Both the position numbers and the translations under genes were made by a program. From positions 6,262,001-6,326,000 of the forward strand of contig NC_135056.1 in NCBI RefSeq assembly GCF_051014685.1: 64,000 nucleotides of DNA, read 5' to 3'. Positions 25,495 to 36,480 of the stretch are shown piece by piece (the stretch's first letter is position 1; every line of letters begins with the position of its first letter). Source of the DNA: Ptiloglossa arizonensis (lineage: Eukaryota > Arthropoda > Insecta > Hymenoptera > Colletidae). Below the pieces are notes generated by a model. It was given only the letters and a program-made list of their open reading frames with translations, was not told where the DNA came from and ran no database searches.

Positions 25495-25640
25495 GGTGCC
25501 ACTGGCGGCCATTACTATGATTGTGTGCACGGAACTTTAATTATTATTATAGCGGCCCGGGGAGCCGAGTGTATGACAATAAGGAGCACCGTCAGAGTAC
25601 TTTGCTCGGGCAGGTACAAGTTGCGCCCGGTACGTACGCC
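25495..25640. promoter_or_regulatory. candidate conserved regulatory block with AT homeodomain-like core
   Basis: In otherwise GC-rich DNA a block of mixed complexity holds GGCGGCCATTA (a GCCAT core as used by Pho/YY1), then TTTAATTATTATTATAG (25536 on, homeodomain-like TAAT cores), then CAATAAGG and GGCAGGTAC. The abrupt AT core inside a CpG island is unlike simple composition. Motifs are visible; conservation and function are inferred. Confidence 0.3.
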
Positions 25641-26270
25641 TCCGCGTAGCCCCCCTCCCACCCCCCGTACGTGAATGAGCACGCGGCTCTGTGTGCACGT
25701 GCAAACGCTTTGCTCCTACAAAGACCGACAGATTGAAATCTTTTGTGGTTTTCTACGTTTTTCCACCGCCAACACTACACCACCACCGTCACCGTCGCCA
25801 CCCCCACCGCCCACCTCACCCGCGCCCTTTTACCGCTTCTCGCGGCTCGCTTTACGTTTGATTTTTTCGGGACCGTTTGTCGTTTTGTAAGTGCTACACG
25901 GATAAGAACACTCGTTCTACGGTTCGCCTTCGAATTGCACCGCGAATTTTGACTGCATTAAATTAAGTAATTAGTTTGGGGAAGAACTCGTGATTTGACG
26001 CGGGAAAATCTGCTACCGGGGCTGAAACACGTCGCGAGGGAAGGATGGGGAGTTTTCGGAGGGGAGGGGATGACGCGCGAGCTTGTCGCGAGCGGGGCGA
26101 GCTTTCGTCGACAAGCACCCGCGCGGCTTTTCAAAGTTTCGCGGGTCGACGCCGCGAATACGCGACCGTCTCTTCGGGTACGGTGACGTCACGGAGGAAA
26201 CCCTACCCCCGTTCCTCGGAATCGTTCATCCCTCCGATGGAACGGAAATATACGGGAACCCTAATAGGAG

Positions 26271-28300
26271 AAATATTTTTCCTGTAAATTAATTGGAATT
26301 TTTCCCTCGATATTAACGATCGCTTTTCCATTGATTTTCGTCACCCGGTGTCCCGTTATCGAGAGTTTCTACGAGTAATGAAAACAAACACTTCGAACCA
26401 CGCTTGGGACTATTCGAATAATTTAATACCGGTACGTTTTATGAGTATTTGTGCGCTACGAATAAAAACTGCGAATATTTGGCTCCTTGAGTATCGTTAT
26501 TCTCGCATTCGAGTATATTGTGCGACAGTGTTCAATCGCTACGAATATACGGATTAGAATATAGGAAAATTTGACAAACAGTTACGACCTTGCTTAAGCT
26601 ACGATTCGGTTTCTCCGTTGGAATTTGATATGAAATAAAATAATGTATATTTTTCCGTCTTTTTGTTCTTAGAATCTGAACAATGAAATAAAATTGATAT
26701 ATTTTCTTCGTTTCTTTCTTTTCGTCAAATTTGGGCAATATTTATTTAAACAGCTGCTCGCAAAATGTATATCTACAATTTGATGTGTTAACGTACTGAT
26801 TTACGAGATACAAACATGCGATGTATATCATGTATACATTTATCGCGAAGAACCCGTGATAATCAATCTTTGTGCAGTGCTCCTTAGCTGATATTAGCGC
26901 CGAAAAAATTTGTTCTGAAACGAAAATAACGAAAATAGCAACGATATTTGAAAAAACGAGATTGTTCGAATAAACTTCGATATACCAATGATATTTAATG
27001 ATTTTTCATTTTAAATACTGTTCAACAAATTGTGGTTACAATCATTGTTTTTAATATTTTTAATTTATCTTACAAGGAAATTTCGAGAGCGACTTTTTTA
27101 TATTCAATTGATACAACTTTCTACAGCATTAAAATATACAGAAGTCTACGTGTCGCGTGTGTGGTATTTTAGTTGATATATGCGTAACGTGTACGAGGGA
27201 CTTTTTCGAGAGTTACATCGTAGTGTATTCGAACTAAAAATTGTGTCATTGCGTACCATAAAACGTACACTGCATGCCACACAATGCATTGCATAAACAC
27301 CGTGTGTACATCGGACAAACATACACAATAGACGCGCGTGCCCGCGTATGCAGAAGATTGCATTGTCGCTTACATAACGAATAATAATTACGTTATTCGA
27401 AAAGAATTGTACGTAAAATTTTGTAGAAAAGTTCGTGAATTTTTACATTTTCATTGTAAGAAAAATTTTATCGTCCCGTATTATATAAATTAATTACTTT
27501 TTAACGACGCATGTAACGTTCTCGTCTCGTTTCTAGCCGTAGAATATACACTCAAAGTTTGTACGGAGACCTGTTGAACACACCGTATATTTATGATTTA
27601 TATAAACAGTAAAATTGTAAAATATGAGAAATATCAATGAAATGTGTTCGCGATACTAATTTCTCGTTTCACTTAAATCGGAAAGTATATATTTTAGTGA
27701 CCGTTATTTTTGTAATTTATTTCTAATTACACGATCTATCGAAATATGTCGGAATATTACATTTTCGAAACACAATTTATTATTTCTAAGAATATTTCAT
27801 ATTTTCACATATTAAGTACGCAATCGTTAGTCTGAAAATCATACCGTAAGATAACGTAATCGTGTTTTAAAAATGAAATAACCATAAAATAAGACAATAT
27901 CGAAATATTACTTCGAACAACATTGTCTCAGAAGGTTCGTTTATTACAAGGCGATGCAGTTTAGAAATTTCTCCGACTTCGGAACTCCTACCTTTATATT
28001 TCAAAGTTACATCGGTTACGTAACGTATAATATACATATACACCACTTCCCGTAAACGAACGTTCTTTGTTAATATCGATCGGGTTATTAATTAATTCGC
28101 CAAAAATGTACGCATTCTATGAAACATTAATATTAACTATTCTCATTCAATCTTACGCATAATCTATTTTCCCAGTTAAACGAATAATTCAGAAACGTCG
28201 TATCGTAATTATCAATTGCGCCATCAGGGCTTCGAGAACAGTTTAACGAAACACGAATAACGTCTCTTTTCCTGTTCTCATCGAGTAACCAAGTATTTTT
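26271..28300. other. AT-rich spacer without supported genes
   Basis: No supported coding region. The GTGTGTGG/ACACGC-containing patch near 27150-27350 is not a microsatellite. No element found. Confidence 0.45.
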
Positions 28301-28800
28301 AATTAATCCAGTCGCTCGCGTTACCTAATACGCGCACGTTTCTAACCACTGTCGTTTCATTGATATCAGAAACGTCTGAAACTGGTTAAAAAGAAACCGA
28401 AGGGAGAAATATAAAACGATCGAATCTTGTGGACAGACTGGGATTTTTCGAAAGTAGAAAACTCTCGAAATATTCGCCACGAAAGATACGGTATAAAGCT
28501 TGGCGCGATGTAAGATACCGATAGGGGAGAACGTGTTGTTGAAAGAGAGAGGGCGAGACTGTAACAAACAATAGAAAGGTAGTCTTGGCGGACAATAGCT
28601 CGTGTGGAACAAACACATCTTACCCGTTCACTGTTTCTTACCCTCTCCATTTTCTACCGCCTCCACGGCTGCGTCCCCTCGCACAAAAACCAGACCATCG
28701 TTTCGGGGTACATTCGCCTCCGGACTTCACATACTTACATTTTTAAGCTTTAAAAGCTCTATTGCCTCTGTATGCTGTATAGACCGGCTGGAACAATAGG
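28301..28800. other. mixed patch with GA-rich then CT-rich half
   Basis: GAAAGAGAGAGGGCGAGAC near 28539 is followed by CCCTCTCCATTTTCTACC near 28640, a small version of the purine-then-pyrimidine layout seen in larger islands. Three overlapping minus-strand frames here (28325-28650) are unrecognised. Confidence 0.3.
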
Positions 28801-29564
28801 GTGGACAGGAATTGTACTCACGGCAATGATACGCCATAATTTTTCTATCTAAACCAGAGGTGCGTGGACGGTTGGAATTTGCAGTTGCGTGCTTTCTTCA
28901 CAATAGCCATTCTCCTCGAGGCCTTTTAACGTCGCGTTTCGTACGATTGCGTTCCCGTTTTGCGTGAAATATTCTTTTTATATTACGTCGCAGATACGTT
29001 AGAATAAAATCGTCGTTTCTCGTTTCATCGTGTGTCGTTTAACGTAAAATAGTATTCTACAGGTGGAAAGATGTTAATGGTTATAAATTACTTAAGGTGA
29101 ATTTTAACGGCTTCATTGTGCAGGTCTTACCCTGCGATACGTGACTATATGAATAAGTAAAAACCAAAGAGAAATGAAAGTTGTTACGGTTGAAACCGCC
29201 TTGCGCCGAAGCAAACCTAACCTATAATAATATGTAATGAATGTTGACCAGTAATTGATTTCGTACGTTTGAACGAATTAAGAAAAATTAATAAATTCGG
29301 AAGAAGAATATCTTTTCACAAACTGTTATCATTAGAGTATGGTTCGATTGATTATATGCCAATGAATGCCAAAAGAATAGTGAATTTAAATATTATCTTT
29401 CCAACGTTTAAACTCTGAAACAGTTTTTAATCGAGAAAAGAGTTTAAACGATAAAACAAGAGAAAATATATTTTCAAATAATTCAGCAGTTACTTTGCCC
29501 GGAAGGGAACAAATCTTAAACCTTCGATTAAGGATAGGACACGCTCGATCGATTTACCTGCATC
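28801..29564. other. AT-rich spacer, nothing recognised
   Basis: No open frame or repeat of note up to the start of the Tc1-like element. Confidence 0.45.
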
Positions 29565-29627
29565 TACAACCTCTGGCAGAAAGTTTCTGGTCACACACAT
29601 CGATACAAAATTTTACGAAAAACTGCG

Positions 29628-30290
29628 GTATTTTAGGATTTTTAAATATTGTTGCGTGTAATTAAATTCCATCAGGAATGTAGAGTAATTTTATAAAAAG
29701 TAAGTAACCACTAAATAACACAAACTTTCATTAATTTTCAAAGACAATTTCATAGAAAATCAAAATATTACATAGAAAAAAGTTACCTATCAATGAAAGT
29801 TTTGGAAATAAGTTTCCAATTATGATTGAAATAATTAATTCTACAAATGCCGTATTTTAGGATTTTTAAATGTTGCATATAATTAAATTCCATCAGGAAT
29901 GTAGAGTAATTTTATAAAAAGTAAGTAACTACAAAATAACATAAACTTTCATTAATTTTCAAAGACACTTTAATAGAAAATCAAAATATTACATAGAAAA
30001 TAGTTACCTATCAATGAAAGTCTTGGAAATAAGTTTCCAATTATGATTGAAATAATTAATTCTACAAATGCCGTATTTTAGGATTTTTAAATGTTGCATA
30101 TAATTAAATTCCATCAGGAATGTAGAGTAATTTTATAAAAAGTAAGTAACCACTAAATAACAAACTTTCATTAATTTTCAAAGACAATTTAATAGAAAAT
30201 CAAAATATTACATAGAAAAAAGTTACCTATCAATGAAAGTTTTGGAAATAAGTTTCCAATTATGATTGAAATAATTCATTCCACGAATGT
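29628..30290. repeat. three-copy tandem repeat, about 222-bp unit, inside the Tc1-like element
   Basis: Units start at about 29628, 29852 and 30073 with GTATTTTAGGATTTTTAAAT and end with TTCCAATTATGATTGAAATAATT. Offsets are 224 and 221 bp. The first unit begins inside the left terminal repeat, so the inner part of the end was copied along with the subterminal region. Units 2 and 3 are more alike than unit 1, suggesting a second round of duplication. Confidence 0.9.
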
Positions 30291-30452
30291 TTGAATCATA
30301 GAAGGTAAGTGTAAATACAAGACGAATACGAGAAAATGTAAACAAACGCTCTTACGTCCAGGGCATGAATTAGTTACTAGTGTTTCATTCCATGAACAAG
30401 TAAGACAAAAGTATACATCTTCTCATCGCGTAAATTATATTCAAACAATATA

Positions 30453-31230
30453 AAGACAAGAATAATTGACCTCCTCAAGGAGGGGAATACACAAAGAAAG
30501 GTAGCACAAACAATTGGATGCAGTCAAAGTACCATTAATGATTTAGAAAGAAAATACAACGAAACGGGCAGTGTTTCTAATCGTAGGAATTGTGGTTCCC
30601 CTCGTGGAACTACTAAAAGTTGCAAAATTACGTAAAGTTGGAAAGAATACGAGAATATGAGCTACTTCAAAACAATTAAACGAACAATGGAGTCCAAATG
30701 TCTCTGATCGTAATTAGAAATAGATTAAACGAAATAGGTTTTACGTTTCAGAAAGCTAATGCGAAACCCTTACTCACAAAAACACATAGAAAGAAAAACG
30801 TTTACAATGGTGCAAAGGAATGCAAATTGGACAGTAGACGATTGATCCAAAATGATATTCAATGATGAGTCTTGGAAAGGGAAACGATGCAGGAATATTA
30901 ATATGAGGAAAAATAAATAAAAAGTTTAATGAAAATTATTTAAATTATAAAGAAAAGCATCCATAATCGTATATAATATGGAGCTGTATGTCGAAGAAAG
31001 GAATAGAGAAATTGTGCATTCTCTATAAAAATTTTAATTCAGAAACATACATTTATATCTTGGAACATTTTCTAATTTCTAGTACAGAAGACATGTTTCG
31101 AGATTCTGCATACTTTATCTTCCAAGATGACAATACCAGCTGTCAACATATTTTAATTCCAAGTATAGAAGATATATTTGGAGATTCTACAAATTTAATA
31201 ACATCAATGCTATATTGTATTGAAGTTGTT
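30453..31230 (+). pseudogene. Tc1-like transposase, frameshifted and interrupted
   Basis: From 30453 the frame reads a paired-type helix-turn-helix start (RIIDLLKEGNTQRKVAQ, then TIGCSQSTINDLE), which is typical of Tc1 DNA-binding domains, and hits a stop near 30633. After frame changes, RLNEIGF and KPLLTKTHRKK follow, a usual Tc1 linker region. IFNDESW at about 30855-30875 holds the first catalytic Asp of the DDE triad. The 100-codon open stretch 30988-31290 carries the later catalytic region, with YIYILEHFLI and FQDDN (second Asp, about 31139). Just after this, the ILEHFL..STEDMFRDS block is repeated as ILIPSIEDIFGDS, a short internal duplication. The third acidic residue is not visible. 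Several in-frame stops show it is dead. Confidence 0.85.
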
Positions 31231-31367
31231 ACTCAAGCAAGAGGTAATCTTACCAAAAATATTAATAGCATATCAATATTAACATTTTAAAATCCTAAAA
31301 TAGAGCAATTTTCCGTAAAATTTTATATTAATGTTTATGATCGGAAATTTTTTGCCAAGGGTTGTAG

Positions 31368-34300
31368 TATCAAGAGATGAACTTTCTTACTATGTATATT
31401 ACAATATCGACAATAACACACGAACTGGAAGACCATCAAATACACAGAAACGTACAAGAATTGTGTATCACGATAGCTTACCTATAAAAAAATAAAAATA
31501 CTCGATCGATTTCAGAAAGCAAAAATTCAATAATCACTAAACGCAACATAGAACGTATGTAGCTAATTACATGTAACAAAGTATTTGTTAATTTTATATA
31601 AGATTTATATTCGGTGTTAGAAAATCACAATGGTCGTTAAGAGTTTTCAAGTTGATGCGACGTTAAATGAATAAATAAAAGAAGAACGAAAATTCATTAC
31701 GATTTAATTTACGTGGATTTCAATTTGGAAAGACAAACTGCATGTAAAGTTGAATGACGTGTAAATTTTTTGGACATGTATCACAGATCTGCGACTATCC
31801 ATCTCTAGAGAAGGGTCTCGATGAAACAGAAATCGAAAGCGCGTCTGACGTTATACCCTTCCGGCGGGTTGCCTGCAACGAGGTTACTTCAAATCGCCGA
31901 GGCCAGCGAAACGATTCTCATTTTCTTTCTTCCAGCGGATCGACACAATCGGGGCTCTCCATCGATCCTCCGAACACAACGAGATAGTCTTTATAATTGC
32001 CGCGATATCGCACGTAATGAAAGACAGATTTTCAAAATGTCCGCCATCGTCGAGGTCACCAAATCGCGTTATTACTCGTTACACTAGCTTTTCCTAACTG
32101 GGGGAGGGCGCGACCTCTGAGAATGGAAAGCGTCTTACAATCGAAACGAGGCGCGAAAGAAAATGTTTGAACGTAGAAAAATGTGGATAATACAACAATA
32201 AATCTACCAGAGTGTCATTTGACCCATTTTGAATTTCTTTTTCAAGTTACTCAATTATTAACAGCGTTTTTACCTGCAATATTCGATGACAATTATTGAA
32301 AAAGAAAACTAATTATATTCGTAAATTAATTCGTCTTTTCCTCTTCTACTTTCTAGAAGATAGGAATACGTTCATCGTTGGTAGTTTCAGTGTTAAATAT
32401 TTTTTGTAATTAACGCATCGATCATCGTGATTTAAAATTCAAGGTTTTCTTGGGTCACTTGAAATTTACCATTCACCTCGGGTACGAAGATTTTCTTTAT
32501 TTTGTAAAGGGCGTATTGGAATCCAGAAACGTTTCGGATCCAATGGATTACATTATAAACTGGATCACTGAACGAATTTTATGGTGCATGAAATCATACA
32601 TACGAGATTCAGCCTTGATTTCAGATATAAAATGCAGATTTTATGCATTTATTGGGTATATAGAATATATTTCTTAAACGAATAATATTAATACTTGATT
32701 TTTTACAACCCATACTGCACGGAACACTACAGGAATATTAGAATGTTATTATGTTGCAATCGAATTTGTAATATTATTTTACAAAGATTCCAGCAATATT
32801 GTAAAGCAATTATACCTTGGAAATATGTATTAATAATATATATTATAGACGTTATGTGTATATACGGTTTTTCTTATCAGCCTGTTCATATTTAATATAT
32901 TTTTAATATAATAATCATATATAAATATAATGAGTACAAAAGTATGTATAAGTAAAATATAAATTCTGTTAAAGTGCTTGAATCGATTTGTACATCAAAC
33001 AATTTTTAAATTAATAAATGCTTCAAATACAAATAGATCGATGAAAAGCAAGGGAGATATATAACTTAAAAAAGGTATTCTCAATAGAAAGAATATACTG
33101 AGGTGTACATAACATTTTATTGTATGGAAGATACATAATTAACGTCGTAACGTAGAATTGATTATTATTGTTTTTATTCTCATACTCCATAACTTGAGCA
33201 ATCTTATAGAAAGTAGTCAAAAACCTACCTGTGTATCTTTGAAAACAAGAAAAATGTATAAAATTACAGATGGACAATATCTTTTATATAAATACTTTAC
33301 ATTTTTATTCTATATTACATTTTTGCTGTAACTACATTTAAAATACAAATAATAATTTTGTTTTTTAAATTAAAAGAATTATTTTTAGTATCCTTGTAAT
33401 TAAAATGAAATGCTTCCGTTTGTAACATTTCACACTATTTTACTTTTTCACGTAAAGAAGCACATAAAAGATGTCCATTATTTAATATACTTTTATTAAT
33501 CAACAATTTTAATATTTATTGAACAACAAGAGGAAGTAATATGTTTACGAATACAAAAGTGTTGCTAACAACACGGTATAAGAAAAATAAATAATCAATA
33601 TAAACAGGAATATATTTTTTGAATATTTTAGAAATTTTCCTGCAACATTTCTCGATTTTCTCGATAATATTGGCGAAGTGATGCAAAAATATTTCTAATT
33701 TATATAAAAACGGACATGGACACGTTACAGCGACATCTCAGAAATATTCCATTAAATATTTTGAATCTTCCACAAAAATGTTACTGCAATATACATGTAA
33801 TTTTCCATGGAAAGTTAAATATTTTTATCATTATTAACTATATTTATTCATTATAAATCTTTGTTCCCAAGAGTTCACCATTAATGTTTTGCGGTTTGTA
33901 CGCTTCTATTCTGAACCGTTTCGATATATTAATATTCAGAATAATTTAATCTTTCTTTTTAAAATTATTAATGGTCTTATCTTCAGCGTTCATATTTCGA
34001 GTTCAATTCATTGAAGCATTATCTCTTTATTCTCTTAAATGTTGTTACACCGTTTTCTCTTTCTTTTGTCTTAACTTTTCCTTAGATTTATCATTTTCAT
34101 CGATACTTTGTAATATTCGTTGCGTGAACACGAAAAATATTCCTATAAATAAGTCTATGAAAATTAAATCGAATAAAATTATTACTGTATCATCTCTATT
34201 ACGCATATTAAGAAATAAGTGTACAAGTGTTGTTAAAAAATCGTGACAAACCAATTGCCTGAATGTCTCTAAATATGTCCACGATGTAAAGGGAATCTAT

Positions 34301-34930
34301 CGTTTCGTTCATAAAATGCATTTTCATGGTAGTAATGAATTGTTACTCTACGCGATACGAAATGGAATGCTTTTAAACATAACCTCGCAGTTAAGACAGG
34401 AAGCGAAACAAAACCGAATGGCAGACTAGAAAAAGTTAGACGAGTGCCGATGGATAAAAGATCCGATGCCGCATTTAAATGTAGAGTAGGTCAAAGAGTA
34501 TACATTTCGGTAGGAAAAGGATTGCGATAGTGAGAGAATACGTAAGGAAGCGAAGCCTCGAACGTAACCTTACGACGATAAGAAATAAAAAGAGACAATA
34601 CGAGAGATCAGTATGGATCAGCCTGATAGGATAAAGAGACCGAACGCAAAGTATCTGAACAACAACGAATGTAAAAAAGATATTTTCACTTTCTATCGAG
34701 CAAAGCTGATCTTAGAGGATAAGAGATCTTGAGAAAAAAAGAAAACGAAAGAAATCGCTACCTTCCCCGTATAACTGAACAGCCCACGTGCCCGATTCTA
34801 TATCAGTTATCTGAGCGATATCTCCTCTGAAACAAACTATCATCGATACGAGATAGTCGATCAGTTCGTGATCGGTTCTCGTTCGCTGTTCGAAAGATGA
34901 AATCACTTAAACTGCGAATCGTCCTTAATC
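31368..34930. other. AT-rich spacer without supported genes
   Basis: Very AT-rich from about 32150. Frames such as plus 32450-32677 and plus 33971-34246 are short and unrecognised. The patch 31790-32130 is more GC-rich with mixed complexity (CTTCCGGCGGGTTGCC, CTAACTGGGGGAGGGCGCG), a possible regulatory block. No other element seen. Confidence 0.4.
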
Positions 34931-36480
34931 TCGACGCATAATTTCCATCTATCGACGCTCCGACGAGGTCTCCGCTCCAAATCGGGCACGGTAAACTTGA
35001 AACTCCACCCGGCCGAAAACTTTCACGACCTCCCCCCACATCTTGCGTCATCTCGCTTTCACTGGCTCCATAAGTTGCCCGATGCCCCGAACGGAAGAAC
35101 AAAGAATTACCGAAAGAAAGGGTCATATAGAAAAAAAAAAAAAGAAGAAGAAGAAGTGTAGGGAAACAAGGAGGGTCAGAAAGCTTTGCATACATTCCAG
35201 GAAAGAAATCCACAATTTGGTCTTGAGCCGGTGTCCCCGGCCCGTTCGAGCCGGCTCGGTTGTAATTCCGCCGCGTAACTTCATCGGCTTGGAATACTTC
35301 GGCCCTCGCGGGTGATAGATAATCAAAAATAAATAAGAAACGAAATCCCGTGGAACTCGTGTCCGAAAACGTGAGACGAAAAGAGTACGAGGTAAGGGGC
35401 CAACGAGACGAGTGAAAAAGGAAGGACGAAGAAAGAGAAAGGGAAGAGGGTAACGAACTACAAAACGGGGGTGAATGGGTCGGTGGGGTTTCGAGGGGAA
35501 TAAAGAGAGGGAGGGACAGACACGTAAGCGGGATGATTCTTAGAAAGGGAAAGGGTTACGGAGACCTTAAGTGTAAAAGATTATCGGGAGGCAGAGGAGC
35601 AGCGGTATCAGCAGCAGCAACTACGACAACGACGAGTAGGACGACGACGTCGGCAGCCCACTTTTTCCTCAAAAGGGGGACGTCGAGCTGTAGAGAGGAG
35701 GGGGAGGGGGGGGCGAGAAAGAGGGAGGAGGGGGTGGATGGTTGGTGGAAGCTCGCTGGGTAAGAGTCGGGGGTACGGAGCACGAAATGAGGGTTCCTGA
35801 GTTTTTGCCAGGCGATCAATAAAAGTCTCTGTGCTCTCCTCTTATACTTGTCGTATAACGAAGTAGGCTGGCTGCCTGTAAGGGGTTTGGGTGCGTGGCC
35901 CGGTGCGTGCATTAATTCCACCTCCGCCACCTCCGTCTCTAACTCATTCCACTCTCCCGGCTCCGTTCCTTTTCTGCTCGCTGTCCCTGAGAACCACCCT
36001 CTCGCTCGCGCTCATTCTCTTCATGGTCGTTCCAACTCCTCCACATCTCCCCTAGCCCCCCTTATCCTACACGCCCTCGTTTCCTCTCCACGTCTTCCTG
36101 CCTCGACTCATCAACGCTCGGTGCCTATGAGAGCACGCAGCCGGATACGAAGGGTACGACGAAGAGAGTTCGGCGATCTGCTACCCTCTTGGTCTGAGGA
36201 TGATTCGCCGGAGCTGGCGCGGGACGCGTTTTAAGAAAAGGTGACGCTCCTTCCACCGTCCTGTTTGTCCTTCCCTCGCGACGTCTTCGAGGCCGTCTTT
36301 GGTCCTGCTTCGTAACCTTTTGATTCTGGATCCTCTTCTTTGTGCCGAGGTTTCGCAGGAGATCCGTCTCTCCCTTGGTACGTCCTGGTCGCATCGAGAA
36401 GACACTGCCAGCAGCTGACAACCGGTTGAAATTTCAAAACATTGCGAAACGATCGGACGTAGAATTTGTTCACCTATCTC
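34930..36480. promoter_or_regulatory. GC-rich island with purine half then pyrimidine half
   Basis: The + strand is purine-rich from about 35130 to 35760 (AGAAGAAG, AAAGAGAAAGGGAAGAGGG, GAGGGGGAGGGGGGGGCG) and pyrimidine-rich from about 35920 to 36110 (CCTCCGCC, CTCCCCTAGCCCCCC). Between them lies a mixed block (35800-35925) with CAATAAAAGTC and TGCATTAATT. Overlapping compositional frames cover both strands. It could be a promoter or enhancer island; no transcript evidence is available. Confidence 0.4.
35131..35156. repeat. poly-A/(GAA)n tract
   Basis: A run of A followed by GAAGAAGAAG. Low complexity. Confidence 0.9.

Larger units (their letters stand above)
23940..26270. promoter_or_regulatory. 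large GC-rich island with purine block then pyrimidine block
   Basis: The + strand is purine/G-rich from 24000 to 24480 (GGCGGCGGGGGTG, GGGGGGGGG, a GGA repeat). It turns pyrimidine/C-rich from about 24540 to 25330, and then becomes mixed CpG-rich to 26250. GGTAAGT at 25378-25384 is a good splice-donor string and could end an untranslated exon, but no partner acceptor or coding exon was identified. Frames of 150-216 codons here are Pro/Ser/Leu or Arg/Gly-rich on both strands and are compositional. Confidence 0.4.
29565..31367 (+). mobile_element. Tc1-like DNA transposon, decayed
   Basis: The left end begins TACAACCTCTGGCAGAAAG (29565). The right end is its imperfect inverse, CTTGGC- and GGTTGTA-bearing sequence ending about 31366. 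TA at both edges fits Tc1/mariner insertion. The inverted similarity runs about 90 bp inward on both sides, through AAAATTTTACG and TATTTTAGGATTTT. Between the ends lie a triplicated segment (29628-30290) and a broken transposase (30453-31230). The total of about 1.8 kb is near the usual size for a Tc1 element. Stops, frameshifts and diverged ends mean it cannot move by its own protein. Confidence 0.85.

Noticed and set aside
29628..30290. CRISPR-like array
   Set aside because: Contiguous 222-bp units without unique spacers, in a eukaryotic transposon.
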